Source: Streptomyces bauhiniae
GTDB lineage: Bacteria; Actinomycetota; Actinomycetes; Streptomycetales; Streptomycetaceae
Direction of reading: 5' to 3'
DNA: 64,000 nucleotides
Assembly: GCF_004784475.1 (NCBI RefSeq)
Contig: NZ_SRRT01000003.1
Coordinates: 792,684 to 856,683, forward strand
The notes beneath the pieces are model-generated. The model made no database searches, was not told the DNA's origin, and saw nothing but the letters and a program-made list of their open reading frames with translations. Numbering within the stretch: the stretch's first letter is position 1; every line of letters starts with the position of its first letter. Of the stretch, positions 24,632 to 34,582 are shown in pieces. Both the position numbers and the translations under genes were made by a program.

Positions 24632-24960
24632 CAGGATTCGACGGGCCTTCCCTGGAAGCTTTTGAGGGCTTTTCAGGTCGGCGAGGTGGGTGCGGTGACG
24701 TGAAGGCTTCCATCGTAGACGCGCCTGCACGAACACCGCGCGAGGGTCTTCGCCCATTGTCATCAGATGGCGCGCCGCCTCGCTTGTGGAGACGGTCCAT
24801 CGGGGGCATGCGTTCCCCCGAACGGCAACGCATATGCCGAGGGACGGCCGAAATGGTACGGCCGCCCGGCGGCGGGATATCCGAGGGGCCTGACGACCCC
24901 TCAGAAAAAATTCCCTAAAACTCCTTACGGCGTGGCCCCCACGGGCCCGCACCGCACCGG
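24632..24960 (-). other. mreB upstream region and ndk 3' flank
   Basis: 329 bp without a gene. It holds the ndk terminator near 24930 and an AT-rich patch (24905-24920). A TACGAT hexamer on the minus strand 85 nt before mreB is a possible -10, but no good -35 goes with it. Confidence 0.4.
24930..24950 (-). terminator. Terminator of ndk
   Basis: Eight-bp stem GCG-GGCCC/GGGCC-A-CGC with GTGG loop, followed on the minus strand by GTTTTAGGG and a TTTTTT run: one of the few here with a T-tract. Confidence 0.75.
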
Positions 24961-25374
24961 TCAGTCACGGCCCGGAAAGAAAATCTTCACCTCGCGCTCG
25001 GCGGACTCCTCCGAGTCCGAGGCGTGGATCAGGTTCTCGCGCACGATGACCCCGAAGTCGCCCCGGATCGAACCGGGAGCCGCCGCGATCGGGTCCGTCG
25101 GCCCGGCGAGCTGCCGCACACCCTCGATGACCCGCTCCCCCTCGACGATCATCGCGACGACGGGGCCGGAGGACATGAACTGCACCAGCGGCTCGTAGAA
25201 CGGCTTGCCCTCGTGCTCGCCGTAGTGCTGCTCCAGCGTGCCCCGGTCCAGCTCGCGCAGCTCCAGCGCCGCGATCCGCCAGTCGGCCTTGCGCTCGATA
25301 CGGCCGATGATCTCGCCGATCAGGCCACGACGGACGGCGTCGGGCTTGAGCAGGACGAGGGTGCGCTGGGTCAC
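24961..25374 (-). CDS. ndk: Nucleoside diphosphate kinase
   Basis: 137 residues, the standard length. Transfers gamma-phosphate between NTPs through phospho-His117 in the NLIHASDS motif. The GTG at 25374 has AAGGAG at 6 nt; the longer open frame upstream lacks conservation. Confidence 0.98.
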   Translation of the reverse strand: MTQRTLVLLKPDAVRRGLIGEIIGRIERKADWRIAALELRELDRGTLEQHYGEHEGKPFYEPLVQFMSSGPVVAMIVEGERVIEGVRQLAGPTDPIAAAPGSIRGDFGVIVRENLIHASDSEESAEREVKIFFPGRD

Positions 25375-25435
25375 GGGAGGCTCCTTACGACTGACGTGCG
25401 GTGGCACGAGGTTACAGGGCGTGTCCGCGCCCTCG

Positions 25436-25801
25436 TCACGCAGCGTCAGCCGTAGGGGAAGAGCCTGCCTCGGCGGCCGCCGCGAAGCGGGCCTTGGCCT
25501 GGTCGACCTTGCGGCCGTAGTGGACCGAGGCCCACCACAGGGCCGCGAAGACGGCGCCCATGAAGTACATCATCGGGACGAAGAAGCCCGAGGCGATCAG
25601 GGCGAGCTGGAGGGCCCAGCCGAGGACGACGCCGCCCGGCCGGGTCACCATGCCGCACAGCAGCACGGACAGCACCATGGCGACCCCGCAGACCCACCAC
25701 ACCGTGGACATGGCCAGCGAGGGGTCCTTCATGGCGACCAGACCGGCGAACCCGATGACGAAGAACTCGCCGATCAGCGTCGATGAACAGAGCGTACGCA
25801 C
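25436..25801 (-). CDS. DUF4233 membrane protein
   Basis: 121 residues, four hydrophobic helices (IGEFFVIGFAGLVAM first), the DUF4233 family conserved between folC and ndk across actinobacteria. GTG start at 25801, 12 nt after folC stops, so cotranscribed with it. Function unknown. Confidence 0.9.
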   Translation of the reverse strand: MRTLCSSTLIGEFFVIGFAGLVAMKDPSLAMSTVWWVCGVAMVLSVLLCGMVTRPGGVVLGWALQLALIASGFFVPMMYFMGAVFAALWWASVHYGRKVDQAKARFAAAAEAGSSPTADAA

Positions 25802-25813
25802 GAGCGGTTTACC

Positions 25814-27328
25814 TCAGCCCTTCCGAAGCAGCAGGCGCGCCTCGCCCACCGTGATGACCGAACCGGTGACCAGGACGCCGCCGCCGGCGAACTCGCCCTC
25901 CTCCTCGGCCAGCGTGATCGCGGCCTCCAGCGCCTCCGGCAGCCGGGGCTCGACCTGGACGCGGTCCTCGCCGAACACCTCGACGGCGATCCCGGCCAGT
26001 TCGTCCGCGTCCATCGCGCGGTGGCTGGAGTTCTGCGTGACGACGACCTCCGCGAAGATCGGCTCGAACGCCTCCAGCAGTCCGCGCACGTTTTTGTCCG
26101 CGCTCGCGCCGACCACGCCGATCAGCCGGCTGAAGTCGAACGCCTCGCGCACCGCCTCGGCGGTCGCCTCGGCGCCGCCCGGGTTGTGCGCGGCGTCCAG
26201 CACGACGGTCGGGGAACGGCGGACGATCTCCAGCCGGCCCGGCGAGGAGACGGCGGCGAACGCCTTGCGCACGGTGTCGATGTCCAGCGGCTCGGCGCGC
26301 TCGGCACCGACGCCGAAGAACGCCTCGACGGCGGCGAGGGCGACGGCCGCGTTGTGCGCCTGGTGCGCGCCGTGCAGCGGGAGGTAGACCTCGGGGTACT
26401 CGCCGCCCAGTCCGCGCAGGGTGAGCAGTTGGCCGCCGACGGCGACCTGGCGGTCCACCACGCCGAACTCCATGCCCTCGCGGGCCACGGTGGCGTTCTC
26501 CTCGACGGCCTTCTTCAGCAGCACCTGGGCCGCGTCGACCGGCTGCTGGGCCATGATCACGGTCGAGTCCGGCTTGATGATGCCGGCCTTCTCGGTGGCG
26601 ATCAGCTCGGGCGTCCCGCCGAGGCGGTCGGTGTGGTCCAGCGAGATCGGCATGACCACGGCCACGTCACCGTCGATCACGTTGGTCGCGTCCCAGCTTC
26701 CGCCCATGCCGACCTCGACCACGGCGACGTCCACGGGCGCGTCCGCGAAGGCGGCGTACGCCATGCCGGTGAGCACCTCGAAGAAGGAGAGGCGGTGCTC
26801 CTGGGCGGTGTCGACCATCTCGATGTACGGCTTGATGTCGTCGTACGTCTCGATGAACCGCTCGGCGCTGATCGGGGCGCCGTCCAGGCTGATGCGCTCG
26901 GTCACCGACTGCACGTGGGGGCTGGTGTAGCGGCCGGTGCGCAGTTCGAAGGCGCCGAGGAGGGCCTCGATCATGCGGGCGGTGGAGGTCTTGCCGTTGG
27001 TGCCGGTGATGTGGATGGAGGGGTACGTGCGCTGGGGGTCGCCCAGTACGTCCATCAGGGCGGCGATCCGGGTGACGGACGGCTCCAGTTTGGTCTCGCC
27101 CCAGCGGGTGGCCAGCTCGGTCTCCACCGCGCGCAGGGCGCGGTCCACCTCGGGGTCCTCGGGGCGGGCCGGTACGTCGGCCTCCGGCGGGCCGCCCTGG
27201 GTGCGCAGGGTGCGGCTGCCGGCCTCGATGACGGCGAGGTCGGGGTCGCGGTCGGTCTCCTCGGCGATGATGTCGTCGAAGTCGGCGAGGGGGTCGGGCG
27301 TGTCGTTGTTACCGGGCGAGTCGCTCAC
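25814..27328 (-). CDS. folC: Bifunctional folylpolyglutamate/dihydrofolate synthase
   Basis: 504 residues. The Mur-ligase-like ATP loop HITGTNGKTSTARMIEA, the folate loop region TSPHVQSV and DAAHNPGGA mark FolC. It adds glutamates to folates and may make dihydrofolate. The first 65 residues are an acidic, disordered extension seen in Streptomyces. GTG start. Confidence 0.96.
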   Translation of the reverse strand: MSDSPGNNDTPDPLADFDDIIAEETDRDPDLAVIEAGSRTLRTQGGPPEADVPARPEDPEVDRALRAVETELATRWGETKLEPSVTRIAALMDVLGDPQRTYPSIHITGTNGKTSTARMIEALLGAFELRTGRYTSPHVQSVTERISLDGAPISAERFIETYDDIKPYIEMVDTAQEHRLSFFEVLTGMAYAAFADAPVDVAVVEVGMGGSWDATNVIDGDVAVVMPISLDHTDRLGGTPELIATEKAGIIKPDSTVIMAQQPVDAAQVLLKKAVEENATVAREGMEFGVVDRQVAVGGQLLTLRGLGGEYPEVYLPLHGAHQAHNAAVALAAVEAFFGVGAERAEPLDIDTVRKAFAAVSSPGRLEIVRRSPTVVLDAAHNPGGAEATAEAVREAFDFSRLIGVVGASADKNVRGLLEAFEPIFAEVVVTQNSSHRAMDADELAGIAVEVFGEDRVQVEPRLPEALEAAITLAEEEGEFAGGGVLVTGSVITVGEARLLLRKG

Positions 27329-27394
27329 GTCGCCCAGTCTACGGAGGGGGTGGTGTCTCGCGCGTGGTGGTCCGACGGCGGGCGTCTGCCGTGT

Positions 27395-27520
27395 CCGGCT
27401 GCGGCGCCGTCGTGGCCGGTCGCGCAGTTCCCCGCGCCCCTAGGTATCCGCAGCCGAGCCTCGCTGAATTGGTCCCCTACCTAGCTGCGGGCAGTCGTGC
27501 CGCTGGGGCGGCACGGGTGG
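27395..27520. repeat. Dispersed Streptomyces intergenic repeat, copy 1
   Basis: Core GTCGCGCAGTTCCCCGCGCC.. (27419-27441, 23 bp) is identical to 34477-34499. I recognise this sequence as a very common intergenic element in Streptomyces genomes. It continues with a palindrome GTGCCGC-TGGG-GCGGCAC (27497-27514). It lies between folC and the valS terminator. Confidence 0.8.
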
Positions 27521-27557
27521 GCGCAGCGGCACCCCTGCGGCGGCGCGGGCAGGCGAC

Positions 27558-27588
27558 GGCCCCCGGCGTTCAGTGGACGCCGGGGGCC
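27558..27588 (-). terminator. Terminator of valS
   Basis: Perfect 12-bp stem GGCCCCCGGCGT/ACGCCGGGGGCC, 7-nt loop, 9 nt beyond the valS stop. Confidence 0.9.
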
Positions 27589-27597
27589 TTTGTTCAC

Positions 27598-30222
27598 CTA
27601 CGCCTGCGGGAGGCGGTTCAGTTGGGACTGGAGGCGACGCATGTCTTCCTCGGCCTTCGTGAGGCGGCCGCGGATCTTGTCCACCACCGCGTCCGGGGCC
27701 TTGGCGAGGAACGCCTCGTTGCCGAGCTTGGCCGTGGCCGCGGCCTTTTCCTTCTCCGCGGCCGCGAGGTCCTTCGCGAGGCGCTTCCGCTCCGCCCCGA
27801 CGTCGATCGTCCCGGAGAGGTCGAGCGCGACCTCGGCCCCGGCGACCGGGAGGGTGGCCGTGGCCGTGAAGGAGTCACCCTCCGGCTGGAGCCGCAGGAG
27901 CTGCCGGATGGCCGCCTCGTGCGGAGCGAGCGCCGTACCGGTCAGCGTCAGCCGCGCAGGCACCCGCTGCCCCGGCTGGAGCCCCTGGTCGGCGCGGAAG
28001 CGGCGCACCTCGGTGATGACCGACTGGAGCGACTCGATCTCCCGCTCGGCCGAAGCGTCCCGGAACCCGGAGTCGGCCGGCCAGTCGGCGACGACCAGCG
28101 ACTCCCCGCCCGTCAGCGTCGTCCACAGCGTCTCCGTGACGAACGGGACCACCGGGTGCAGCAGCTTCAGCGTGACGTCGAGGACCTCACCGAGGACCCG
28201 CTTGGAGACCTCGGCCGCCTCCCCGCCCGCCTGGAAGGTCGTCTTGGACAGCTCGACGTACCAGTCGAACACCTCGTCCCACGCGAAGTGGAACAGCGCG
28301 TCCGACAGCTTGGCGAACTGGTAGTCCTCGTAGTACGCGTCGACCTCGGCCACGACCGAGTTGAGGCGGGACAGAATCCAGCGGTCGGTCGCGGACATCG
28401 CGGACGCGTCCGGCAGCGGCCCCTCGATGGTCGCGCCGTTCATCAGCGCGAAGCGAGTGGCGTTCCAGATCTTGTTGGCGAAGTTCCGCGACCCCTGGAC
28501 CCAGTCCTCGCCGATCGGCACGTCGACACCGGGGTTGGCACCGCGGGCGAGCGTGAAGCGCAGCGCGTCGGAGCCGTACTTGTCCATCCAGTCCAGCGGG
28601 TTGACCGCGTTGCCGAAGGACTTCGACATCTTCTTGCCGAACTGGTCGCGGACCATGCCGTGCAGCGCGATGGTGTGGAACGGCGGGGTGCCGTCCATCG
28701 CGTAGAGGCCGAACATCATCATCCGGGCGACCCAGAAGAAGAGGATGTCGTAGCCGGTGACCAGGACGGAGTTCGGGTAGAACTTCGCGAGCGACTCGGT
28801 CTGCTCGGGCCAGCCCAGGGTGGAGAAGGGCCACAGGCCGGAGGAGAACCAGGTGTCGAGGACGTCGGTGTCCTGGTGCCAGCCCTCGCCGGCGGGCGGC
28901 TGCTCGTCGGGGCCGACGCAGACGACCTCGCCGTCGGGGCCGTACCAGACCGGGATGCGGTGGCCCCACCAGAGCTGGCGCGAGATGCACCAGTCGTGCA
29001 GGTTGTCGACCCAGTCGAAGTACCGCTTCTCCATCTCCTGCGGGTGGATCTTGACCTTGCCCTCGCGGACCGCGTCACCGGCGGCCTTGGCGAGCGGGCC
29101 GACCTTGACCCACCACTGCATGGACAGGCGCGGCTCGATGGTGGTCTTGCAGCGCGAGCAGTGGCCCACCGAGTGGACGTAGGGCCGCTTCTCGGCGACG
29201 ATCCGGCCCTCGGCGCGCAGCGCGGCGACGATGGCGGAGCGGGCCTCCAGGCGGTCCAGGCCCTGGAAGGGGCCGGGGGTGGTGATGACGGCGTGCTCGT
29301 CCATGACGGTGATGGACGGCAGGTCGTGCCGCTGGCCGATCTCGAAGTCGTTCGGGTCGTGCGCCGGGGTCACCTTGACGGCGCCGGTGCCGAACTCGGG
29401 GTCGACGTGCTCGTCGGCGACGACCGGGATGGAGCGGTCGGTCAGCGGGAGCCTGATCAGCTTGCCGATGAGGTGCTGGTACCGCTCGTCCTCGGGGTGG
29501 ACGGCGACGGCCGTGTCACCGAGCATCGTCTCGGCGCGGGTGGTGGCGACGACGATCGTCTCGTCACCCTCGCCGTACTTCATGGAGACGAGCTCGCCGT
29601 CGTCGTCCTGGTACTCCACCTCGATGTCGGAGATCGCGGTGAGGCAGCGCGGACACCAGTTGATGATGCGCTCGGCGCGGTAGATCAACTCGTCGTCGTA
29701 GAGGCGCTTGAAGATGGTCTGGACGGCCTGAGAGAGGCCCTCGTCCATGGTGAAGCGCTCGCGGGACCAGGCGACGCCGTCGCCGAGGCGGCGCATCTGG
29801 CCGGAGATCTGGCCGCCGGACTCGCCCTTCCACTGCCAGACGCGCTCGACGAACGCCTCGCGGCCGAGGTCGTGGCGGGACTTGCCCTCCTTGCCCAGTT
29901 CGCGCTCGACGACGTTCTGGGTGGCGATGCCGGCGTGGTCCATGCCGGGCTGCCACAGCGTCTCGTAGCCCTGCATGCGCTTGCGGCGGGTCAGGGCGTC
30001 GATGATGGTGTGCTCGAAGGCGTGGCCCAGGTGGAGGCTGCCGGTGACGTTGGGCGGGGGGATGACGACGGTGAAGGGCGGCTTGTCGCTCTTCTCGTCG
30101 GCCTCGAAGTAGCCCCGCTCCACCCAGCGCTCGTACAGCGGCCCCTCTACGTCGGCCGGCGCGTACTGGGTCGGCAGTTCGGTCTCGGGCGCTGATGGCT
30201 GCTGCTGAGCGTTCTCGGTCAC
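27598..30222 (-). CDS. valS: Valyl-tRNA synthetase
   Basis: 874 residues. Class Ia synthetase: HLGH in [16 protein letters not shown]1 editing domain, KMSKS in [10 protein letters not shown], and a C-terminal coiled-coil arm (about 800-874). The GTG at 30222 (VTENAQQQ) gives the known Streptomyces length; no good SD is visible, so the leader may be short or absent. Confidence 0.98.
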   Translation of the reverse strand: MTENAQQQPSAPETELPTQYAPADVEGPLYERWVERGYFEADEKSDKPPFTVVIPPPNVTGSLHLGHAFEHTIIDALTRRKRMQGYETLWQPGMDHAGIATQNVVERELGKEGKSRHDLGREAFVERVWQWKGESGGQISGQMRRLGDGVAWSRERFTMDEGLSQAVQTIFKRLYDDELIYRAERIINWCPRCLTAISDIEVEYQDDDGELVSMKYGEGDETIVVATTRAETMLGDTAVAVHPEDERYQHLIGKLIRLPLTDRSIPVVADEHVDPEFGTGAVKVTPAHDPNDFEIGQRHDLPSITVMDEHAVITTPGPFQGLDRLEARSAIVAALRAEGRIVAEKRPYVHSVGHCSRCKTTIEPRLSMQWWVKVGPLAKAAGDAVREGKVKIHPQEMEKRYFDWVDNLHDWCISRQLWWGHRIPVWYGPDGEVVCVGPDEQPPAGEGWHQDTDVLDTWFSSGLWPFSTLGWPEQTESLAKFYPNSVLVTGYDILFFWVARMMMFGLYAMDGTPPFHTIALHGMVRDQFGKKMSKSFGNAVNPLDWMDKYGSDALRFTLARGANPGVDVPIGEDWVQGSRNFANKIWNATRFALMNGATIEGPLPDASAMSATDRWILSRLNSVVAEVDAYYEDYQFAKLSDALFHFAWDEVFDWYVELSKTTFQAGGEAAEVSKRVLGEVLDVTLKLLHPVVPFVTETLWTTLTGGESLVVADWPADSGFRDASAEREIESLQSVITEVRRFRADQGLQPGQRVPARLTLTGTALAPHEAAIRQLLRLQPEGDSFTATATLPVAGAEVALDLSGTIDVGAERKRLAKDLAAAEKEKAAATAKLGNEAFLAKAPDAVVDKIRGRLTKAEEDMRRLQSQLNRLPQA

Positions 30223-30359
30223 GGGGGTCAGTTTAGAGGTGCCACGGGGTGCTCCCGAAACGCGTTTGTTCTGTAACGGTGCGGCCCCCGGTGCCACCTG
30301 TCCCCCGCCCCTGGGCAAGGATGGCGGCAACACCTGAACATCTGGAGGGGAACCCAGCC

Positions 30360-31397
30360 ATGAGCAGCAACCAGCCGGGCCCGTACGGCGGACAGCCCCC
30401 GCAGCCGGGTCCTTACGGTCAGGCTGGTCAGCCCGGCCCCTACGGGCAGCAGCCCCCGGCCCAGCCGGGCCCCTACGGGCAGCCGGGACCCTACGGTCAG
30501 CCCCCGCAGGCGCCCCAGCCGGGATACGGCTACCCGCAGTCCCCGCCCGGTCCCCCGGCCCCGCCGCAGGCCCCCTACGGGTACCCGCAGCAGCAGGGCG
30601 TGCCCCAGCAGCCGGGCCCCTACGCCCAGCCCCAGCAGAACCCCTACGGGCAGCAGCCCCCGCAGGCCCCTTACGGGCAGGCCCCCTACGGCTCCCCGCA
30701 GCCGCCGGTGCAGGGCCGCAACAACTCCAAGCGGAACGGCCTGATCATCGGCGCCGTGGCCGTGGTGGCCGCCATTGCGGTGGGCGTCTACTTCCTGACC
30801 AGCGGCAGCGGCGGCGGTGGCGATGTCGCCGACGACGGCCCGCACAAGCTCACCACGCCCTCGACGGTGCTCTCGGAGTACAAGAAGGGCAAGAGCGACA
30901 ACGGCGCGATGACCAAGGACGACCTCAAGGACGCCGAGAACTGGGGCGTCCAGGACCCGAAGGACGTCAGCGCCGAGTACGCGGCCGGGAACGTCGACAA
31001 CCCGCTGAGCAAGAAGGTCATCGAGTTCGGCGGGGTGTACGGCAAGATCGCGGACCCGGAGAAGACGGTCGACGGGCTGTTCGCCTACATGAAGGACCAG
31101 AGCAGCAAGGACGCCGAGCACAAGTACGAGCTGATCGGCGAGCCGAAGCGGTACGAGCCGGCGGCGCTCGGGGACGCGGTCCTCAAGTGCCAGCAGGCCA
31201 AGGGCGATACGTCGGGCAGCGGCGAGGGCGTGCCCAAGGAGATGACGTTCTCCTTCTGCGTGTGGGGCGACCACAGCACCGTCGGTTTCGTGATGCCGAT
31301 GGACATCGCCACCCTGGCGGCGGGCCGCAGCAGCGACCCGGCGCAGGACGCGGAACTGACCGCCAAGTTCCGCTCGGCGGTACGCGTCAAGGCGTGA
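30360..31397 (+). CDS. Membrane-anchored protein with Tyr/Gly/Pro-rich N-terminal arm
   Basis: 345 residues. Residues 1-122 are a low-complexity arm with many PGPYGQ-type repeats; one TM helix at about 127-146 ([19 protein letters not shown]) follows basic NNSKRNG. The outer C-terminal domain has two Cys (CQQAKG, FCVWG), perhaps a disulfide. Type II topology with the arm in the cytoplasm. SD GGAGGGGAA is strong. Function unknown; similar proteins are common in Streptomyces. Confidence 0.88.
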   Translation: MSSNQPGPYGGQPPQPGPYGQAGQPGPYGQQPPAQPGPYGQPGPYGQPPQAPQPGYGYPQSPPGPPAPPQAPYGYPQQQGVPQQPGPYAQPQQNPYGQQPPQAPYGQAPYGSPQPPVQGRNNSKRNGLIIGAVAVVAAIAVGVYFLTSGSGGGGDVADDGPHKLTTPSTVLSEYKKGKSDNGAMTKDDLKDAENWGVQDPKDVSAEYAAGNVDNPLSKKVIEFGGVYGKIADPEKTVDGLFAYMKDQSSKDAEHKYELIGEPKRYEPAALGDAVLKCQQAKGDTSGSGEGVPKEMTFSFCVWGDHSTVGFVMPMDIATLAAGRSSDPAQDAELTAKFRSAVRVKA

Positions 31398-31410
31398 CGG
31401 GATGCACGCA

Positions 31411-31442
31411 GAAGGGCCCCGGCCGGTCGGCCGGGGCCCTTC
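31411..31442. terminator. Bidirectional terminator
   Basis: 14-bp perfect stem GAAGGGCCCCGGCC around GGTC, between the converging membrane protein gene and clpX. Confidence 0.92.
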
Positions 31443-31459
31443 TTCTGTGCTGCTGGGGG

Positions 31460-32746
31460 TTACGCGGTCTTCTGCTCGCCCTGGCCGCGCCCGCGGGAGT
31501 CCCTCGGGATCAGCGTCGGGTTGACGTTGGAGTGCACGACGTCGGCCGTGATGACCACGCGGGCCACGTCCTTGCGGGACGGCACCTCGTACATCACCGA
31601 CATCAGCACCTCCTCCATGATGGCGCGCAGACCGCGCGCGCCGGTCTGGCGGAGGATGGCCTGGTCCGCGATGGCCTCCAGCGCCTCGCGCTCGAAGTCC
31701 AGCTCCACGCCGTCGAGTTCGAAGAGGCGCTGGTACTGCTTGACCAGGGCGTTGCGCGGCTCGACCAGGATCTTGAGCAGGGCCTCGCGGTCGAGGTTGT
31801 GCACCGAGGTGATGACCGGGAGACGGCCGATGAACTCGGGGATCATCCCGAACTTCACCAGGTCCTCGGGCATGATGTCCTCGAAGATGTCCTTGGCGGC
31901 CAGCTCGCGCTTGGAGCGGATGGTGGCGCCGAAGCCGATGCCCTTCGCACCCGCCCGCGCCTCGATGATCTTCTCCAGGCCGGCGAAGGCACCGCCCACG
32001 ATGAACAGCACGTTCGTCGTGTCGATCTGGATGAACTCCTGGTGCGGGTGCTTGCGTCCGCCCTGCGGCGGCACCGAGGCGGTGGTGCCCTCCAGGATCT
32101 TCAGCAGGGCCTGCTGGACGCCCTCGCCGCTCACATCACGGGTGATCGACGGGTTTTCGCTCTTGCGGGCGACCTTGTCGATCTCGTCGATGTAGATGAT
32201 GCCCGTCTCGGCCTTCTTGACGTCGTAGTCGGCGGCCTGGATGAGCTTCAGCAGGATGTTCTCGACGTCCTCGCCGACATAGCCCGCCTCGGTCAGCGCG
32301 GTGGCGTCCGCGATGGCGAAGGGAACGTTGAGCATGCGGGCCAGGGTCTGGGCCAGCAGCGTCTTGCCGGAGCCGGTGGGGCCGAGCAGGAGGATGTTGG
32401 ACTTGGCCAACTCGATGGCGTCCTCGCGGCCTTGGCCGCCGCCGTTCTCCCCGGCCTGGACGCGCTTGTAGTGGTTGTACACCGCGACGGAGAGGGCCTT
32501 CTTGGCCGCTTCCTGGCCGACCACATAGCTCTCGAGGAACTCGTAGATCTCGCGGGGCTTGGGGAGTTCCTCCCAGCGCACCTCGCTGGTCTCCGCCAGC
32601 TCTTCCTCGATGATCTCGTTGCAGAGATCGATGCATTCGTCGCAGATGTACACACCGGGACCTGCGATGAGCTTCTTGACCTGCTTCTGGCTCTTGCCGC
32701 AGAACGAGCACTTGAGCAGATCGCCGCCGTCACCGATGCGTGCCAC
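31460..32746 (-). CDS. clpX: ATP-dependent Clp protease unfoldase ClpX
   Basis: 428 residues. N-terminal C4 zinc domain ([15 protein letters not shown]), Walker A GPTGSGKT, Walker [10 protein letters not shown], and sensor/C-domain PEFIGRLP. The IGF loop that docks ClpP is present (KGIGFGA). GTG start at 32746. It has its own 170-nt upstream region after a terminator behind clpP2. Confidence 0.98.
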   Translation of the reverse strand: MARIGDGGDLLKCSFCGKSQKQVKKLIAGPGVYICDECIDLCNEIIEEELAETSEVRWEELPKPREIYEFLESYVVGQEAAKKALSVAVYNHYKRVQAGENGGGQGREDAIELAKSNILLLGPTGSGKTLLAQTLARMLNVPFAIADATALTEAGYVGEDVENILLKLIQAADYDVKKAETGIIYIDEIDKVARKSENPSITRDVSGEGVQQALLKILEGTTASVPPQGGRKHPHQEFIQIDTTNVLFIVGGAFAGLEKIIEARAGAKGIGFGATIRSKRELAAKDIFEDIMPEDLVKFGMIPEFIGRLPVITSVHNLDREALLKILVEPRNALVKQYQRLFELDGVELDFEREALEAIADQAILRQTGARGLRAIMEEVLMSVMYEVPSRKDVARVVITADVVHSNVNPTLIPRDSRGRGQGEQKTA

Positions 32747-32855
32747 GGTGTGCTTCCCCTTCGCCTGGGAGACGACTGGACACAGAACGGGTCCAACGAC
32801 TCCTGGTGCTGCCTTATGTCGACGGTACCTTGCCGGGCCCCGTGTTCGGGCCCCC

Positions 32856-32891
32856 CTTGGCAGGGTTCACTTTGACGTGCACCCTGCCAAG
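32856..32891 (-). terminator. Terminator of clpP1-clpP2
   Basis: Perfect 11-bp stem CTTGGCAGGGT/ACCCTGCCAAG; a second small stem GGGCCC/GGGCCC (32835-32853) follows. It separates clpP from clpX. Confidence 0.8.
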
Positions 32892-32916
32892 AGGCCCCGG
32901 AAGTGCGCAACCGCGG

Positions 32917-33579
32917 TCAGCGGACCGCTTCGTTGTTCATCTTGCGGGTGGAGATGATCTGGTCGACGAGGCCGTACTGGAGCGCCTCCTCGGCCGTGAG
33001 GATCTTGTCGCGCTCGATGTCCTCGCGGATCTTGTCCAGCGGCTGGTTGGAGTGCTTCGCCAGCATGTCCTCGAGCTGCTCACGCATCCGGGTGAACTCC
33101 TTGGCGATGATCTCCAGGTCGGAGAGCTGACCGCGCCCGGTGGAGCCCGCCGGCTGGTGGATCAGCACGCGCGAGTTCGGCAGCGCCATGCGCTTGCCGG
33201 GGGTGCCGGCGGCGAGCAGGATGGCCGCGGCCGAGGCGGCCTGGCCCATGCACACCGTCTGGATGTCCGGCTTCACGAACTGCATGGTGTCGTAGATGGC
33301 CGTGAGGGCCGTCATGTCACCGCCGGGGCTGTTGATGTAGATCGAGATGTCCCGGTCGGGGTCCATCGACTCCAGGCACAGGAGCTGCGCCATGACGTCG
33401 TTGGCCGAGGCGTCGTCGATCTGGACGCCCAGGAAGATCACGCGCTCCTCGAAGAGCTTCGCGTACGGGTCGTACTCGCGGACGCCCTGGGAAGTGCGCT
33501 CGACGAAGCGCGGGATGATGTAACGGCTGTCGGGGCGCGGGCCCTCGTACATGCCGCTGGCGCCGGAGAAGTTGCTCAT
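32917..33579 (-). CDS. clpP2: ATP-dependent Clp protease proteolytic subunit 2
   Basis: 220 residues from ATG 33579. The catalytic triad is Ser116 (GQAAS), His141 (LIHQPAG) and Asp191 (ERDKIL). An N-terminal extension of about 40 residues precedes the core. It forms the mixed tetradecamer with ClpP1; gap 70 nt. Confidence 0.97.
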   Translation of the reverse strand: MSNFSGASGMYEGPRPDSRYIIPRFVERTSQGVREYDPYAKLFEERVIFLGVQIDDASANDVMAQLLCLESMDPDRDISIYINSPGGDMTALTAIYDTMQFVKPDIQTVCMGQAASAAAILLAAGTPGKRMALPNSRVLIHQPAGSTGRGQLSDLEIIAKEFTRMREQLEDMLAKHSNQPLDKIREDIERDKILTAEEALQYGLVDQIISTRKMNNEAVR

Positions 33580-33649
33580 GGGGTGTTCACCGTCCTGGTG
33601 GCGTGCTGGGAGCTGTCGGTGGCGTGCGTGCGGGGCGTTGCCGGGCCGG

Positions 33650-34267
33650 TCAGGCGCCGGTGCCGCCGCCTCCCGGGACACCCGAGGCGTGCGTGATGAT
33701 CTCGTCGATGAGACCGTACTCCTTGGCCTCCTCCGGGGTGAACCAGCGGTCGCGGTCGCCGTCGCGGATGATCGCCTCCACCGTCTGGCCGGAGTGCTCG
33801 GCGGTCAGCTCGGACATGCGCTTCTTCGTACGCAGCAGGTACTCGGCCTGGATCTTGATGTCCGAGACGGTACCGCCGAGGCCCGCGGAGCCCTGGTGCA
33901 TCATGATGTCCGCGTGCGGCAGCGCGAAGCGCTTGCCGGGGGCGCCGCCGGTGAGCAGGAACTGGCCCATCGAGGCGGCCATGCCCATGGCGATGGTGAC
34001 CACGTCGTTCGGGATGTACTGCATGGTGTCGTAGATCGCCATGCCGGCCGTCACCGAGCCGCCGGGGCTGTTGATGTAGAGGTAGATGTCCTTCTCGGGG
34101 TCTGCGGCGAGGAGGAGCAACTGGGCGGTGATCTTGTTGGCGATGTCGTCGTCGACCTGCTGGCCGAGGAAGATGATCCGCTCGCCCAGCAGCCGGTTGT
34201 AGACCTGGTCGCCGAGGCCACCACCGATGGAGGGCTCGCCGGCGGCGGTAGGCATCAGATTCGTCAC
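33650..34267 (-). CDS. clpP1: ATP-dependent Clp protease proteolytic subunit 1
   Basis: 205 residues from GTG 34267 ([21 protein letters not shown]). Triad Ser99 (GMAASM), His124 (MMHQG), Asp173 (DRDRW). The post-His residue is Gly rather than the usual Pro of HQP, and flanking handle residues differ from the ClpP1 I recall in S. coelicolor. N-terminus and C-terminal GGGGTGA are typical. First gene of the clpP operon. Confidence 0.96.
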   Translation of the reverse strand: MTNLMPTAAGEPSIGGGLGDQVYNRLLGERIIFLGQQVDDDIANKITAQLLLLAADPEKDIYLYINSPGGSVTAGMAIYDTMQYIPNDVVTIAMGMAASMGQFLLTGGAPGKRFALPHADIMMHQGSAGLGGTVSDIKIQAEYLLRTKKRMSELTAEHSGQTVEAIIRDGDRDRWFTPEEAKEYGLIDEIITHASGVPGGGGTGA

Positions 34268-34366
34268 GTATCCACCTGCTCGTCTTACGACGGCGCCGGG
34301 CCGTCTCACGTAGTCCTGCCGGGGCTTGGCGGGGTCGGCTGATTCCCCTGCCCCCCGTATTCATGG

Positions 34367-34424
34367 ACCCTAACGCTCTGGTCCCCCCGGTGAATCCCGT
34401 GAAAGCAGGTGTTCGCCGGGGGCG
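34367..34424 (-). promoter_or_regulatory. clpP1 promoter with probable ClgR box
   Basis: On the minus strand a TTCACC -35 (34389-34394) and TAGGGT -10 (34367-34372) sit at 16 nt spacing. GTTCGC-N5-GCG (34411-34424, plus strand) lies just upstream of the -35 and matches the motif reported for the Streptomyces Clp activator ClgR. The gap 34268-34582 also holds repeat copy 2 and the tig terminator, no gene. Confidence 0.65.
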
Positions 34425-34464
34425 TAGAGCGCCATGGGGGTTAGCTGTGATGCCGAGTGCGGGT

Positions 34465-34507
34465 GCGTTGTGGCTTGTCGCGCAGTTCCCCGCGCCCCTG
34501 GGTAAGT
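34465..34507. repeat. Dispersed Streptomyces intergenic repeat, copy 2
   Basis: Same 23-bp core as copy 1 (34477-34499) in the same orientation, with similar flank GTGCG-TTGTGGCTT. Located between clpP1 and tig, at another operon boundary. Confidence 0.8.
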
Positions 34508-34520
34508 GCGCCTGGAGCAA

Positions 34521-34563
34521 GACAGCAGGCCCCCGGGAGACTCGCTCCCAAGGGCCTGCTGTC
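34521..34563 (-). terminator. Terminator of tig
   Basis: GACAGCAGGCCC pairs perfectly with GGGCCTGCTGTC; an inner GGGAG/CTCCC stem extends it. 20 nt beyond the tig stop. Confidence 0.92.
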
Positions 34564-34582
34564 AGGTCGACGTACCTCGGGG

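Noticed and set aside
30223..30330. T-box or riboswitch before valS
   Set aside because: No T-box bulge sequence or specifier loop recognised; the leader is too short.
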